DNA from: Mariniblastus fucicola
GTDB lineage: Bacteria > Planctomycetota > Planctomycetia > Pirellulales > Pirellulaceae
Length of the DNA: 64,000 nt
Direction: 5' to 3'
NCBI RefSeq assembly: GCF_008087665.1
Contig: NZ_CP042912.1
Span: 5,828,001-5,892,000 of the forward strand
Shown here: positions 27,011 through 36,514 of the stretch, one piece after another
How the letters are laid out: every line of letters begins with the position of its first letter
Numbering within the stretch: position 1 is the first letter of the stretch
Notes under the pieces: generated by a model
Told to the model about the DNA's origin: nothing
Database searches by the model: none
Seen by the model: the letters and a program-made list of their open reading frames with translations, nothing else
Translations under genes and position numbers: made by a program

Positions 27011-28807
27011 TCAATCGACCCGCCGAAACATCAATAATCGCATGTTCGCCACCTGATCTCCGACAACTTCCTCGGCTTGCAAAACGAGCTTCTGACGCCC
27101 CGCTTTGAGCTTAATTTTCCCCAAATCCATCGGCTTCCAGCGACGTACATAACCCTCGGCACGCTCGAACCTGTCTTCAGCCGCTCCGATTAAAGGCACT
27201 TCATTGGCGATCGTGATTTCAGCCGACAGCGTCGCATCGCCACAGCTCAAACGAACCGTCGATCCGACGTCGTCCGCATCGCAACTGTAGTACATCTGGA
27301 CTTCGAAATTTCCCGCTGCCAACACATCAACGTCCCAAATTATCTGGCTTTCGGTATCCGTCCAATTCTCCATGAACGTGCAGTTCGGATAGCGATTGCT
27401 GCGAGTAATCGTTCCGGTCGGCGTGGCGTCGCGGGCAGGAAGTTGCGTCCAAACGGCGTCTTGATGGCCGAGCGTGAACGGACGAGTCAGCCGCGATTTT
27501 GCGGGTTTGGGAGAAGTTTCCTTTTCCCAATCGGCAAGAGCTTTGCCGAGCTTCATTGCGATCTCAGGTTGTGATTTGGCAACGTTGTTTTGTTCGCCCG
27601 GGTCGTTTCGCAGATCAAACAGCGATCCATCGCGCTGCATCCGGTGAGTTTGCGAGCGAACCGTGGTCTTGCCGTTCCAAGCACTGAACAGGAACCGGTC
27701 GGGGGTGGAAGCGTCGCCTTCGAGAGCCTGTTTGATCGAAACGCCGTCGAGCGGTTTTGGGCTGTTGAGTCCAATACCCGCCATTTCGGCAAGCGTCGGC
27801 AGCAGATCGATCGTCGCGCTAATGCGTTTCACTTCGGTGCCAGGTTTGATTGACTTTGGATAGCGAACGAAGCAGGGAGACCGCACACCGCCTTCGAACG
27901 TGGAACCTTTGCGACCTCGCATCCCGCCGTTGAAACGTTTTCCGTTGGGACCGTTATCGCAAAAGTAAACTACGATCGTGCTGTCAGTTCGCTGCGATTG
28001 ATCCAGATGCTGCATCAGACGCCCGACGTTGTGATCGATGTTCTCACACATGGCCAAAGCTGCTCGCGTGTGTTCGAGTGCGATGCCTTTTTGATTTTCA
28101 GGCGCGGGATCGGGCACGATTTCCTTGTCGCGAAAGCGATTCCAGTACTTTTCGGGAACCTGCATCGGAGAGTGTGGCGTGTTGAGCGCGAGATAGACAA
28201 AGAACGGCTTGCTCTTGCTTTTGTCGATAAACTGAATGGCTCGATTGGTCAGGTCGTCGGGCAGGAATCCGTCCCCCTGAACAATTTCGCCATTGTGTTC
28301 CAGCATCGGCGAGAAGTAATGCCCCCAGTGTCCGCTGCAGAATCCGTAGAACTCATCGAAGCCGCGAGCGTTAGGGTGATACGGAAACTGCATTCCGTTA
28401 TGCCACTTTCCAAAGCCCGCCGTCGAGTAACCGGCGTCTCGAAACACGTCGGCGATGGTTTGTTCGTCAGCGTTGATTCTTTCGCCACCCGCCGAAGTGC
28501 TGAAGACGTTCATCCTGGTGTGGTAGCGTCCGGTGAGAAATTCCGCACGCGTCGGTGAGCAGACCGGACAAACGTAGAAGTTTTCAATTTGCGCGCCCTG
28601 GCGGGCAAGCTGATCAAGATGTGGTGTCGAAAGGTTCGGGTTGCCGTGCAAGCTCAGGTCTCCCCAGCCCTGATCGTCGGTGAGAATGACGATGACATTG
28701 GGAGAGGTTTCAGATTCGGTTTCTGCAGCCGAAAGCGCAAAGACAGTGAAGGATGAGGCCGCAAACGTGACGGCCAACGACAATCCAAATTTCATCAACC
28801 GTTGCAT
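27011..28807 (-). CDS. Exported sulfatase (formylglycine-dependent) with C-terminal carbohydrate-binding-like domain
   Basis: This type I sulfatase has about 598 residues with a signal peptide at about 1-28. Metal ligands are in ILTDDQGWGD (43-50). The maturation motif Cys83-Ser-Pro-Thr-Arg87 (C-x-P-x-R) becomes formylglycine. GKWHNGMQFPYHPNARGFDEFYG and YFCDNGPNG are further family signatures. From about residue 450 the sequence changes to a beta-rich domain (MYYSCDADDVGSTVRLSCG ... GRQKLVLQAEE) like those that bind sugars. It should desulfate an algal or host sulfated polysaccharide; the exact substrate is unknown. ATG 28807 with GGGAG seven bases upstream is the chosen start. The maturase is not in the window. 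Confidence 0.95.
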   Translation of the reverse strand: MQRLMKFGLSLAVTFAASSFTVFALSAAETESETSPNVIVILTDDQGWGDLSLHGNPNLSTPHLDQLARQGAQIENFYVCPVCSPTRAEFLTGRYHTRMNVFSTSAGGERINADEQTIADVFRDAGYSTAGFGKWHNGMQFPYHPNARGFDEFYGFCSGHWGHYFSPMLEHNGEIVQGDGFLPDDLTNRAIQFIDKSKSKPFFVYLALNTPHSPMQVPEKYWNRFRDKEIVPDPAPENQKGIALEHTRAALAMCENIDHNVGRLMQHLDQSQRTDSTIVVYFCDNGPNGKRFNGGMRGRKGSTFEGGVRSPCFVRYPKSIKPGTEVKRISATIDLLPTLAEMAGIGLNSPKPLDGVSIKQALEGDASTPDRFLFSAWNGKTTVRSQTHRMQRDGSLFDLRNDPGEQNNVAKSQPEIAMKLGKALADWEKETSPKPAKSRLTRPFTLGHQDAVWTQLPARDATPTGTITRSNRYPNCTFMENWTDTESQIIWDVDVLAAGNFEVQMYYSCDADDVGSTVRLSCGDATLSAEITIANEVPLIGAAEDRFERAEGYVRRWKPMDLGKIKLKAGRQKLVLQAEEVVGDQVANMRLLMFRRVD

Positions 28808-28871
28808 TTGTTCTCCCGGCAACCAGTGGAAAGGTTTGATTCCAACATCTTAGCCGAATCGCGACACCGAC

Positions 28872-28899
28872 AAAAAAACGACGGCTGGAAACCGTCGTT
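28872..28899 (-). terminator. Intrinsic terminator downstream of the DEAD-box gene
   Basis: An 8-bp stem, AACGACGG / CCGTCGTT, has a 7-base loop and is followed on the minus strand by a run of seven T. It lies 51 bases past the DEAD-box stop. Confidence 0.9.
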
Positions 28900-28950
28900 A
28901 TGAATCGAATTTAAGTTCTTGGCCGTTGTGGCTTTGTCTTCTAACGAGGG

Positions 28951-31224
28951 TTAGTCGCTTTGACGCTTGCTTTTTACTTTGGCGAAAGTTCGACCGCCGG
29001 GCTTCTTCTTGCCGCGAAAGTCTTTCTTTCCTCCACGGAAATCGCGTCCACCACCGCCGCCGCGAGAATCACGGCCACCACGCGAATCGCGTCCTCCTCC
29101 ACCGCCACGTCGATCGTTGCGGCCACGTCCGCCAGAGAATCCACCGCGACCACGACCGCGATCTTCCTGAATCTCGTCCTTGGGAGTCGCTTCGCGGATA
29201 CGAAGCTCGCGGCCGACAACTCGAGTGTTTTCCAAAATATCGCGAACGTCGTCAGGCATTCCCGATGGCAGATCGATTGTTGTGTGAGCCGAGTAAATCT
29301 GAATCGGACCGATGGACTTGCCTTCGATTCCGGCTTCGTTGGCGACAGCGCCGACAATATTTCCAGGCTTCACTCCGTCACGGCGACCGACTTCGATACG
29401 GTAGCGAGTCATGCCCGATTCAGGAGGACGGCTTTCTCGACGCCCCCGTGGTTCGCGTTCGCCGCGGCCATCGAAATCATCACGCTCGCGACGCTGACGC
29501 TTGGGTTTGTCCGTTGAGAAGAATTCTTCGCCACGTTGGCCGATGAAGGCCAGAGCTGCAGCGATTTTATCCATCGACTCGCCGGTTTCCTCAGCGTGAC
29601 TGGCGATCAGTTTTTCGAATCGCGTCAAATCTGATTCTGCGATCGTTTTGGTGATCGTGTCACGAAGCGTTTTGACACGCATCGCATTGATGTGCTTCGA
29701 AGAAGGCGGATCAACGATCTCGATCGTCTTTTTCGTAGCCCGCTCAATCATCCGCAGTTTGCCACGCTGTGCGTGCGTCACGAAAATGATGGCTTCGCCT
29801 TTGCGACCCGCGCGACCAGTTCGCCCAACGCGGTGAATGTAAGGCTCGCTGCCTTCGGGAAGATCGTAGTTGAAAACGTGGCTGACTCGCGTCACGTCCA
29901 GACCACGAGCAGCAACATCCGTTGCGACCACGATATCGAGCCGTTCTGCTTTGAGTCGATCGATCGTTCGCTCGCGGGTCTTTTGCGGCATGTCACCATT
30001 GAGAGCCGCGACTTTCAGCCCGGCCCGGTTGAGCTGTTCGGCGACCTGAATCGTTGCGTCTTTGGTTCGGGTGAAAACAAGAACGCCGTCGGTCTCTTCG
30101 ACTTCCAGCATTTGAATCAACAAGTCAATTTTGTCCCGGTTGGAGCAAATGATGGCTCGCTGGCGAATCGAATCCGCGGTGATCGTTTTGCGCTGAATCT
30201 TGATTTGGATCGGATCGTTGAGATAACGCTGAGCGATCTTTTTGATGTCATTGTTGAAGGTGGCCGAGAACAGCGTCACCTGGCGGTCGCGAGGCGTCTT
30301 TGTCAGAACGTATTCAACGTCATCGAGAAAACCCATGTTGAGCATCTCGTCCGCTTCGTCGAGCACCAGCGTGGTCAGTTTACTCAGGTCCAGAGTGCCA
30401 CGTTTGATGTGGTCGATGACCCGGCCCGGCGTTCCGACAACGACTTGAACGCCACGACGAAGTTTACGGAACTGGACTTCATAGTCCTGACCACCGTAAA
30501 TCGCGACGGCTGAGAACCTTGGAATTTGCGAGGCGTACTTCTCGAATGACTCGGCAACCTGAATCGCCAGCTCACGGGTGGGAGCAAGCACCAGAACGTG
30601 TGGAAGTTTCGTATTGGTATCGAGCTTTGAGAGAATCGGAAGCGCGAAAGCAGCAGTCTTTCCGGAACCCGTTTGGGATTGAGCCATCACATCACGGCCG
30701 TCAAGCATGTGCGGGATGATCTGTTCCTGAATCGCAGTCGGAAACTCATAGCCAGATTTTTCAACGGCCTTAACGACGTTGGACGACAACGGCAAATCGC
30801 GAAAGCGGACACGGTTGTCCTCTCGCTCGGCAGCAGCGGTCGCAGTTTCAGCTGGAATTTTTTCAACCTTGCCAGGCTCGACGACGATTTCTTCGGCTTT
30901 CGTTTTCGCCTGAGCTTCGTCAGCGCTTGCTTCCGAAGCAACTTTCGCCGGTTCAGCATCTTGTGCGGTTTCGGCCTGTTTCGCGTCACCTTTTTTGGAT
31001 TCAGCTTCTTCAGTGGCGGTCTCTACGCTGGCAGTCGCGGCAGCCGATGCAAGAATTTCTTCCGACAGCGTTTTCTTTGGTTGGGCGACTTCGACTTGTG
31101 TTTCAACTTCCACTTTGGGCTGAGTTTGGCTCTGCGATTGAGCTTCGTCGTTGTCCGGAGTGTCAAATACGACGACGGTTGGAATTGATTTTTTGGTTTC
31201 GTTGTTTTCAGAGTTTGGAGTCAT
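28951..31224 (-). CDS. deaD: DEAD-box RNA helicase, DeaD/CsdA-like, with long disordered ends
   Basis: The 757-residue helicase begins with about 135 acidic, low-complexity residues. The core then shows the Q motif (YEFPTAIQEQIIPHML), motif I (AQSQTGSGKT), Ia (PTRELA), II (VLDEADEML), III (SATF) and VI (HRVGRTGRAGR). A DbpA/CsdA-type RNA-binding fold follows (about 600-680: MTRYRIEVGRRDGVKPGNIVGAVANEAG), and a glycine/arginine-rich RGG tail. It probably unwinds rRNA or mRNA in the cold. Its start is preceded by about 575 bases without a gene, which could include a regulated leader, as in cold-shock helicases. Both tails are unusual in length. Confidence 0.95.
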   Translation of the reverse strand: MTPNSENNETKKSIPTVVVFDTPDNDEAQSQSQTQPKVEVETQVEVAQPKKTLSEEILASAAATASVETATEEAESKKGDAKQAETAQDAEPAKVASEASADEAQAKTKAEEIVVEPGKVEKIPAETATAAAEREDNRVRFRDLPLSSNVVKAVEKSGYEFPTAIQEQIIPHMLDGRDVMAQSQTGSGKTAAFALPILSKLDTNTKLPHVLVLAPTRELAIQVAESFEKYASQIPRFSAVAIYGGQDYEVQFRKLRRGVQVVVGTPGRVIDHIKRGTLDLSKLTTLVLDEADEMLNMGFLDDVEYVLTKTPRDRQVTLFSATFNNDIKKIAQRYLNDPIQIKIQRKTITADSIRQRAIICSNRDKIDLLIQMLEVEETDGVLVFTRTKDATIQVAEQLNRAGLKVAALNGDMPQKTRERTIDRLKAERLDIVVATDVAARGLDVTRVSHVFNYDLPEGSEPYIHRVGRTGRAGRKGEAIIFVTHAQRGKLRMIERATKKTIEIVDPPSSKHINAMRVKTLRDTITKTIAESDLTRFEKLIASHAEETGESMDKIAAALAFIGQRGEEFFSTDKPKRQRRERDDFDGRGEREPRGRRESRPPESGMTRYRIEVGRRDGVKPGNIVGAVANEAGIEGKSIGPIQIYSAHTTIDLPSGMPDDVRDILENTRVVGRELRIREATPKDEIQEDRGRGRGGFSGGRGRNDRRGGGGGRDSRGGRDSRGGGGGRDFRGGKKDFRGKKKPGGRTFAKVKSKRQSD

Positions 31225-31804
31225 GAGGTTCCGTAATGATGAAGTCAGCGCGGAGGAATATCCTTGCCGGCTGTAGGTGAATACGTTTGCGGATGCGGTG
31301 CGAACGTAATGACAGAGTCATCGACAGTTAACGTCGGTTCACGGGCGTACGCAATAAAAGGTGCGACGCCGCTTCATATCACGTGCCGTCGTGGGAGATA
31401 CCACGACATGAGAAGACTGGTCGCTAAGTGAAAGACCTGTCGAACATCGTCAAGTTCGCAAACTGACGATCAAATCGACCGGAAAAAGTCTGGCATTCAG
31501 GTCCGTTTCGGCCCGAGGACTCTCTTTCACAGCCCGAATCGTAGTCCGATTGCCGCCAGAGGAAAAGGACAAAATTTTGAAAGTGGGGTTTTGACGGTTG
31601 GACGACGGCGGAAGTTGGAATCATACCCCGAAGCTCCTTCGAACGGTTGAGGCTGGAGTTCGGCCCAGGATTCGAATCGAAGGATCTCGCTTGGACAGCT
31701 TGGATAGACCGGTGCGAATTTCATCAGGCTGACCGCGCGACAGCTATCGCTCGGGCAACTAACTGTTCGGCTCTCGAGCCCGCCATTCGACAGCACTTCC
31801 GACG
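31225..31804 (-). other. Gene-free region upstream of the DEAD-box gene
   Basis: About 580 bases contain no supported gene. A 7-bp perfect hairpin, GTCGTGG / CCACGAC with loop GAGATA, lies at 31388-31407. This could belong to a long 5' leader of the helicase mRNA, or be unrelated. The short open frames here differ in frame and show no recognisable domain. Confidence 0.45.
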
Positions 31805-32851
31805 TTAATCGTTCCAGCGGAAGATCGCCAACGCGAGGAAGAAAGGAACGACGCACCAGACAGCAATCACTCCGATCTCCGGCAGTACATCAACCAGCGT
31901 TTTCCCATCCGACATGATGGCTCGCAAGGCATCGATCACGGGCGTCAGCGGCAGCAACCGAATGATCGGATGGACGATCTCCGGAAATCGTTCGTAGGAG
32001 AAAAAGATCCCGGACAGCGTCCACATCGGCAGCATCACCAAATTCATCAACCCCGAAGCCGTCTCTGCGGTGCGAGCTCGTGAACCGACCAGCAATCCAA
32101 TCGCAGCAAACTCAAAGGCACCGAACAGGATGACAATCGCCAACGCCGGCCAGCTTCCGTAGACGCGAACTCCGAAACACAGATACGCGAACACCAGCAG
32201 GATGACGATTTGCGGAATCATGAACACCAACCGGCTCAGCAACATCGACAACAGAAAGTGCGTCCGCTTCATCGGCGTCGCCATGAACCGCTTCAGCAGT
32301 TTGCGGATACGCATGTCAACGATGCCAAAACCAACTCCCCACAGCCCGCCTCCCATCAGCCCCATCGCCAACAGTCCGGGAATCAGAAAGTCAATGTATC
32401 GCCCGCCAGGTTGGGAAAAGTGCACGTCGCTGCTGGCGAAAACGTCTTCGCGCCCCAACGCTTCCTGCAACCTTGCATCGACGGACTCTCGCGCTTCGAT
32501 GCTGCCGGGCCGCTGAGGATCGAACTCGTAAGTCAAATCGTTACCAGATTCGCCTGGTGTAACGGCCAACAATATCTTGCCGGTTCGCAACCGCAAACGG
32601 GCTGACTCAAGCGACGTTAGCTCGGGCTCGATGTCGTCAAGCTTTTCCAGACGCTGCATCAACTGCTGAGCCTGCGGACCTTCGACGACGTTGACGGGAA
32701 TCGCTTCCCTGGGTTGATTGCGAAAGGCGACGCCCAACACGATGGCCATCAGAACCGGAAAGAAGTAGACCCAAAACATGGCTTCGGGGCGACGCACAAA
32801 TTCCTTCAGCCGGGCGATGGAAAACGCAAGCACGGGATGGACTGTTTTCAT
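31805..32851 (-). CDS. ABC-2 type transporter permease
   Basis: This permease of about 348 residues has an N-terminal TM (about 18-38), an exported loop (about 40-155) and five TM segments (about 165-345). It is a typical ABC-2 exporter half, with LIPGLLAMGLMGGGLWGVGFGIVDMRIRKLLKRFMATPM as the coupling and first TM region. ATG 32851 follows the ATPase stop directly; ATG 32866 would overlap it by eleven bases. It works with the ATPase encoded immediately upstream. The substrate is unknown; lipids, drugs or polysaccharides are possible. Confidence 0.93.
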   Translation of the reverse strand: MKTVHPVLAFSIARLKEFVRRPEAMFWVYFFPVLMAIVLGVAFRNQPREAIPVNVVEGPQAQQLMQRLEKLDDIEPELTSLESARLRLRTGKILLAVTPGESGNDLTYEFDPQRPGSIEARESVDARLQEALGREDVFASSDVHFSQPGGRYIDFLIPGLLAMGLMGGGLWGVGFGIVDMRIRKLLKRFMATPMKRTHFLLSMLLSRLVFMIPQIVILLVFAYLCFGVRVYGSWPALAIVILFGAFEFAAIGLLVGSRARTAETASGLMNLVMLPMWTLSGIFFSYERFPEIVHPIIRLLPLTPVIDALRAIMSDGKTLVDVLPEIGVIAVWCVVPFFLALAIFRWND

Positions 32852-32855
32852 ACTG

Positions 32856-33797
32856 CTACGTCCCATCCGAAAGATGCTTGCCGGTCAGATTGACGAAGAC
32901 GTCTTCCAAAGTCGCTTCGCGCGTCGAAAGTCCCGTCAAGGAAATCTTTTCCCGTTCCAGGCCGGCAACCAAACCCGGCAAAACTTCGTGCAAATAATCC
33001 GCGGTGATGCGAATGTTGTCTTCATCGACCTGAACCTGACTGACCGAAGGAAGTCGCTCAATCCAGTCGACCGATTTCCCGTCGGAGGAATCACCGACAG
33101 AGAATTCGATCACGTGGTTGGCTCCCAGCGACTGAATCAGTTTCTGCGGCGAACCTTCGGCAATGATTTTTCCAGCATCAAAAACCGCGACGCGATCGCA
33201 CAGCCGCTCGGCTTCTTCCATGTAGTGTGTCGTCAGCATGACGGTTCGATTCTGAGCCTTGAAGGATTCGATGATCTCCCAAAGCTGCCGGCGACTGGTC
33301 GGATCAAGTCCGGTGGTTGGCTCATCCAGAAAGATCAGTTCGGGGTCGCCGACGAGCGCCGTGGCGACAGCGAGCCGTTGCTTCTGGCCACCAGAGAGCG
33401 TTTTGATCCAGCTGTTTTCTTTGGCCTCTAGCGAAACGCGACGCATGGCTTCGTCTGGCGTGATGCCGGAGGAGTAGAAACTGCGGAACAGGCGAAGCGT
33501 TTCACCTACGGTCAGTCGATCGCTAAGCTGAGTTTCCTGCAACGAGACGCCGATGCGTTCGCGGATCTTTGAGGCATTGGCACGCCAGTCCATTCCAAGA
33601 ATCGAAGCGGTTCCGGACGTTGCGGGAAGCAGCCCTTCGAGGATTTCGATGGTCGTCGTTTTGCCGGCGCCGTTGGGGCCGAGGACGCCAAAGCATTCGC
33701 CGACTTTGACCTGAAAGTCGATGCCCCGGACCGCTTCGACGGGCGGTTTCCCGGGATACGTTTTGACCAAATTCTGGCAATCGATCGCAAGAGTCAT
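32856..33797 (-). CDS. ABC transporter ATPase (ABC-2 exporter, DrrA/NodI type)
   Basis: The 313-residue ATPase has Walker A (GPNGAGKTT), signature (LSGGQKQRLAVATAL), Walker B (LIFLDEPTTGLDPTS) and H-loop (LTTHYMEEA). A C-terminal domain of about 90 residues typical of DrrA-like subunits ends with LTGLSTREATLEDVFVNLTG. It is read first in a two-gene operon with the permease. Genes for fatty-acid synthesis lie just upstream on the same strand with a 51-base gap, but shared transcription is not certain. Confidence 0.95.
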   Translation of the reverse strand: MTLAIDCQNLVKTYPGKPPVEAVRGIDFQVKVGECFGVLGPNGAGKTTTIEILEGLLPATSGTASILGMDWRANASKIRERIGVSLQETQLSDRLTVGETLRLFRSFYSSGITPDEAMRRVSLEAKENSWIKTLSGGQKQRLAVATALVGDPELIFLDEPTTGLDPTSRRQLWEIIESFKAQNRTVMLTTHYMEEAERLCDRVAVFDAGKIIAEGSPQKLIQSLGANHVIEFSVGDSSDGKSVDWIERLPSVSQVQVDEDNIRITADYLHEVLPGLVAGLEREKISLTGLSTREATLEDVFVNLTGKHLSDGT

Positions 33798-33848
33798 GTT
33801 TCGATTCCAATCGCTGGTTGACTCATTTGGCGAAACGGACGCGTCGAA

Positions 33849-35111
33849 TTACTCGACGTACTTCTTGACAATGACCGATGCGTTGTGACCACCGAATCCA
33901 AAACTGTTGCTCATCGCGTAAGTGATGTCACGCTCTTTCGGTTTGAGCGGCGTATAGTCGAGATCGCAATCGGGATCAGGATCGGTCAGGTTTGCAGTCG
34001 GCGGAACGATGCCTTCCTGAATCGCCTTGATGCACAAAATCATTTCGATGCCGCCGGTGGCTCCCAGCGAGTGCCCCAGCTGACTTTTGGTGCTGCTGAT
34101 GGCAACGGTGTTTGCAGAATCGGCAAACACGGTTTTGATGGCTCGCGTTTCCGCTTTGTCACCTAACGGCGTACTTGTTCCGTGAGCGTTGATATAGTCG
34201 ATGTCTCCCGCCTTGATTTCAGCGTCATCGAGCGCGGCCTGCATTGCCTGGGCCGCTCCCCTGCCCTCTTCATCAGGTGACGTGATATGACCTGCGTCGC
34301 AACTGGTTCCAAACCCGGCTACTTCTGCAAGGATGTTCGCGCCGCGAGCTTTCGCGGTCTCCAGTTCCTCAACGACAACGATGCCAGCGCCTTCAGAAAA
34401 CACAAAGCCATCGCGTTTGCTGTCGAAAGGACAACTCGCGTGCTCCGGATCATCATTACGCGTCGACAGGGCTCTCATATTGGCGAAAGCGGCCAGCGCC
34501 ATGCGCGTCATCGCGGCTTCACTGCCTCCTGTGATTAGCTGATCGCAGACGTTGTCGCGAATTAGATAGATTGAGTTTCCGATTGCGTTGGCGGCACTCG
34601 CACAGGCCGTTGCGACACTGTAATTGGGCCCGTACAAACCATATTTGATCGCCAGCAATCCACCGCCGGCATTAAGCATCAGCTTGGGAATGGTCATCGG
34701 CGAAACACGACCGGGACCTTTCTGGATCAGGCGACTCATTTGATCATAGATGGTGGTCATGCCACCGATACCCGAACCCAGCACCACACCGAACCGTGAC
34801 GCAGCCTTGGGACTGTCAAACACGACACGGCCTGACTCATCGAGTTCCAGGCCAGAAGCTTTCACGGCATCAGCTGCCGCCACCATGGCGAACTGGGAAT
34901 AGCGATCAATCTTTCTGGCTTCCGCCGAAGTTTCGCCGTACTCCCAACCGCAAACGTCGCCGCCAATTTTGACTTTGATGTCTGAGGTATCAAACAATTC
35001 GATATCGTGGATTCCGCTTTCGCAATCCAGAATCTTTTTCCAGCTTTCATCGACATCACAACTGAGAGGTGTGATGAGTCCAGCGCCTGTTACGACCACT
35101 CGCCGTTTCAT
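33849..35111 (-). CDS. fabF: 3-oxoacyl-[acyl-carrier-protein] synthase II
   Basis: This 420-residue KAS II condenses malonyl-ACP with acyl-ACP. The catalytic triad is Cys170 (VATACASAANAIG), His310 (NAHGTSTPLGD) and His347 (TKSQLGHSLGATGG), all conserved. The length is typical of FabF. It is the last gene of fabD-fabG-acpP-fabF. A hairpin with T-run separates it from acpP by about 70 bases, so its expression may be lowered relative to ACP. Confidence 0.97.
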   Translation of the reverse strand: MKRRVVVTGAGLITPLSCDVDESWKKILDCESGIHDIELFDTSDIKVKIGGDVCGWEYGETSAEARKIDRYSQFAMVAAADAVKASGLELDESGRVVFDSPKAASRFGVVLGSGIGGMTTIYDQMSRLIQKGPGRVSPMTIPKLMLNAGGGLLAIKYGLYGPNYSVATACASAANAIGNSIYLIRDNVCDQLITGGSEAAMTRMALAAFANMRALSTRNDDPEHASCPFDSKRDGFVFSEGAGIVVVEELETAKARGANILAEVAGFGTSCDAGHITSPDEEGRGAAQAMQAALDDAEIKAGDIDYINAHGTSTPLGDKAETRAIKTVFADSANTVAISSTKSQLGHSLGATGGIEMILCIKAIQEGIVPPTANLTDPDPDCDLDYTPLKPKERDITYAMSNSFGFGGHNASVIVKKYVE

Positions 35112-35179
35112 TGATGCATCCCGAGGTTCAACGGTCCACTCGTGAAGTTATGCGACATGAATGTATCGGCACGAGCGCT

Positions 35180-35224
35180 AAAAAAAGCCGCCTGCAGGAA
35201 CCGTTGACCGGGCCAAACAGGCGG
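35180..35224 (-). terminator. Hairpin terminator or attenuator between acpP and fabF
   Basis: CCGCCTG (35188-35194) pairs with CAGGCGG (35218-35224) around a 23-base loop, and on the minus strand the stem is followed by C and a T-run. It is well placed to end most acpP transcripts, with readthrough into fabF. Confidence 0.75.
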
Positions 35225-35273
35225 TACTTTGATTGCCCGGACGGCCAAAACCGACCGAGCCATATCAGATAGA

Positions 35274-35513
35274 TTAGGCAGCAGAGCCTTTTTCAATGTG
35301 TTCGATCGCTTCTCCGACCGTCTGAATTTTTTCAGCAGCGTCATCGGCGATGCTGATGTCAAACTCTTCTTCAAGCTCCATAACAAGCTCGACTGTATCC
35401 AATGAGTCCGCGCCCAGATCGTTGACGAAGTTGGACTCTCTTTTGATTTTTTCTTTATCGACACCAAGCTGTTCAGCGACGATGTCTTTTACTCGTTCTT
35501 CGACCGATGCCAT
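35274..35513 (-). CDS. acpP: Acyl carrier protein
   Basis: The 79-residue acidic four-helix protein has the phosphopantetheine serine at Ser37 ([19 protein letters not shown]). The ATG at 35513 has an AAGGAGG ribosome site; an upstream open frame to 35609 is ignored. It carries the growing acyl chain for the neighbouring Fab enzymes. It sits between fabG and fabF, the usual order. The gap of 196 bases after fabG may hold its own strong promoter. Confidence 0.97.
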   Translation of the reverse strand: MASVEERVKDIVAEQLGVDKEKIKRESNFVNDLGADSLDTVELVMELEEEFDISIADDAAEKIQTVGEAIEHIEKGSAA

Positions 35514-35709
35514 ATTTATCGGCCTCCTTCTATATAAACTCAGGACAACGTGATTGCATTCTGCAAAGCGATCATCGCGGACGCGACAATCCCACCGCAG
35601 ATCCGGCAAAAGGGTCGCCGGACAAGCGACTAAAGATAGATGAAACCCTTAAAATGGGTCAAGGCTCAAACGATATTCGGCAAGGTTTTTGCCCATTTAG
35701 AGCAGAAAA

Positions 35710-36471
35710 TCAGGCCGTCATCCCGCCATCCACCGTGAGAACCTGCCCAGTTACGTAGCTGGCTGCTGGAGAGGCCAGGAACAGCACACAAGCGGCCACA
35801 TCTTCAGGGACACCTATGCGCTTCGCCGGAATTCGCTTTTTTACTTCACCAAGAATCGTATCGCCGAGCTTATCTGTCATTTCGCTGGCGATGAATCCAG
35901 GCGCAACCGCGTTCACGGTGACTTTTCGCTTGGCAATCTCTTTGGCAAAACTGCGCGTCATGCCAATCACGCCGGCTTTGGAAGCCGAGTAATTCGTTTG
36001 CCCTGGATTCCCGATCAGGCCTGAAACACTGGAAATGTTGATGATGCGTCCGTAGCGAGCTTTCATCATTTGTTTGGAAACTGCGCGAGTGAACAGGAAC
36101 GTTCCACGCAAGTTGACCGCGATCACATCGTCCCATTGCTCATCCGTCATCACGGGCAACAGTGTGTCACGCGTGATTCCTGCGTTGTTGACCAGGATAT
36201 CAACCTTGCCCCACTCTTCGGCAACCTTGTCGACGACTGCGTCGATGGATTTACTGTCAGAGACGTCGCATTGAATCGCTTCGGCCTGTCCGCCGGCGTC
36301 GGTGATGACTTTGACCGTATCAGCAAGTTTGTCGACATTGCGAGCGACGCAGGCAACGCGTGCTCCGGCAGCACCAAGTTCGATTGCTATCGAACGCCCA
36401 AGCCCTTGTGAGGCCCCGGTGACGATGGCCGTTTGTTCTGAAAGATCTACTGAGAATTTTTCGATGCTCAT
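35710..36471 (-). CDS. fabG: 3-oxoacyl-[acyl-carrier-protein] reductase
   Basis: This 253-residue short-chain dehydrogenase reduces 3-oxoacyl-ACP with NADPH. The cofactor motif is TGASQGLGR (18-26), followed by NNAG (95-98) and the catalytic set Ser147/148 (INISSVSG), Tyr161 and Lys165 (TNYSASKAG). The C-terminal segment GQVLTVDGGMTA is the FabG-type ending. It lies between fabD and acpP, which supports the FabG name over other SDR enzymes. Confidence 0.96.
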   Translation of the reverse strand: MSIEKFSVDLSEQTAIVTGASQGLGRSIAIELGAAGARVACVARNVDKLADTVKVITDAGGQAEAIQCDVSDSKSIDAVVDKVAEEWGKVDILVNNAGITRDTLLPVMTDEQWDDVIAVNLRGTFLFTRAVSKQMMKARYGRIINISSVSGLIGNPGQTNYSASKAGVIGMTRSFAKEIAKRKVTVNAVAPGFIASEMTDKLGDTILGEVKKRIPAKRIGVPEDVAACVLFLASPAASYVTGQVLTVDGGMTA

Positions 36472-36514
36472 ATTTTGATTCCTTTATTGTTTTATCTGTC
36501 CGGCAGTTGCCCGA

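Noticed and set aside
29692-30513. Plus-strand open frame of 273 codons
   Set aside because: It lies opposite the DEAD-box helicase core, whose motifs are unmistakable; the plus frame has none.
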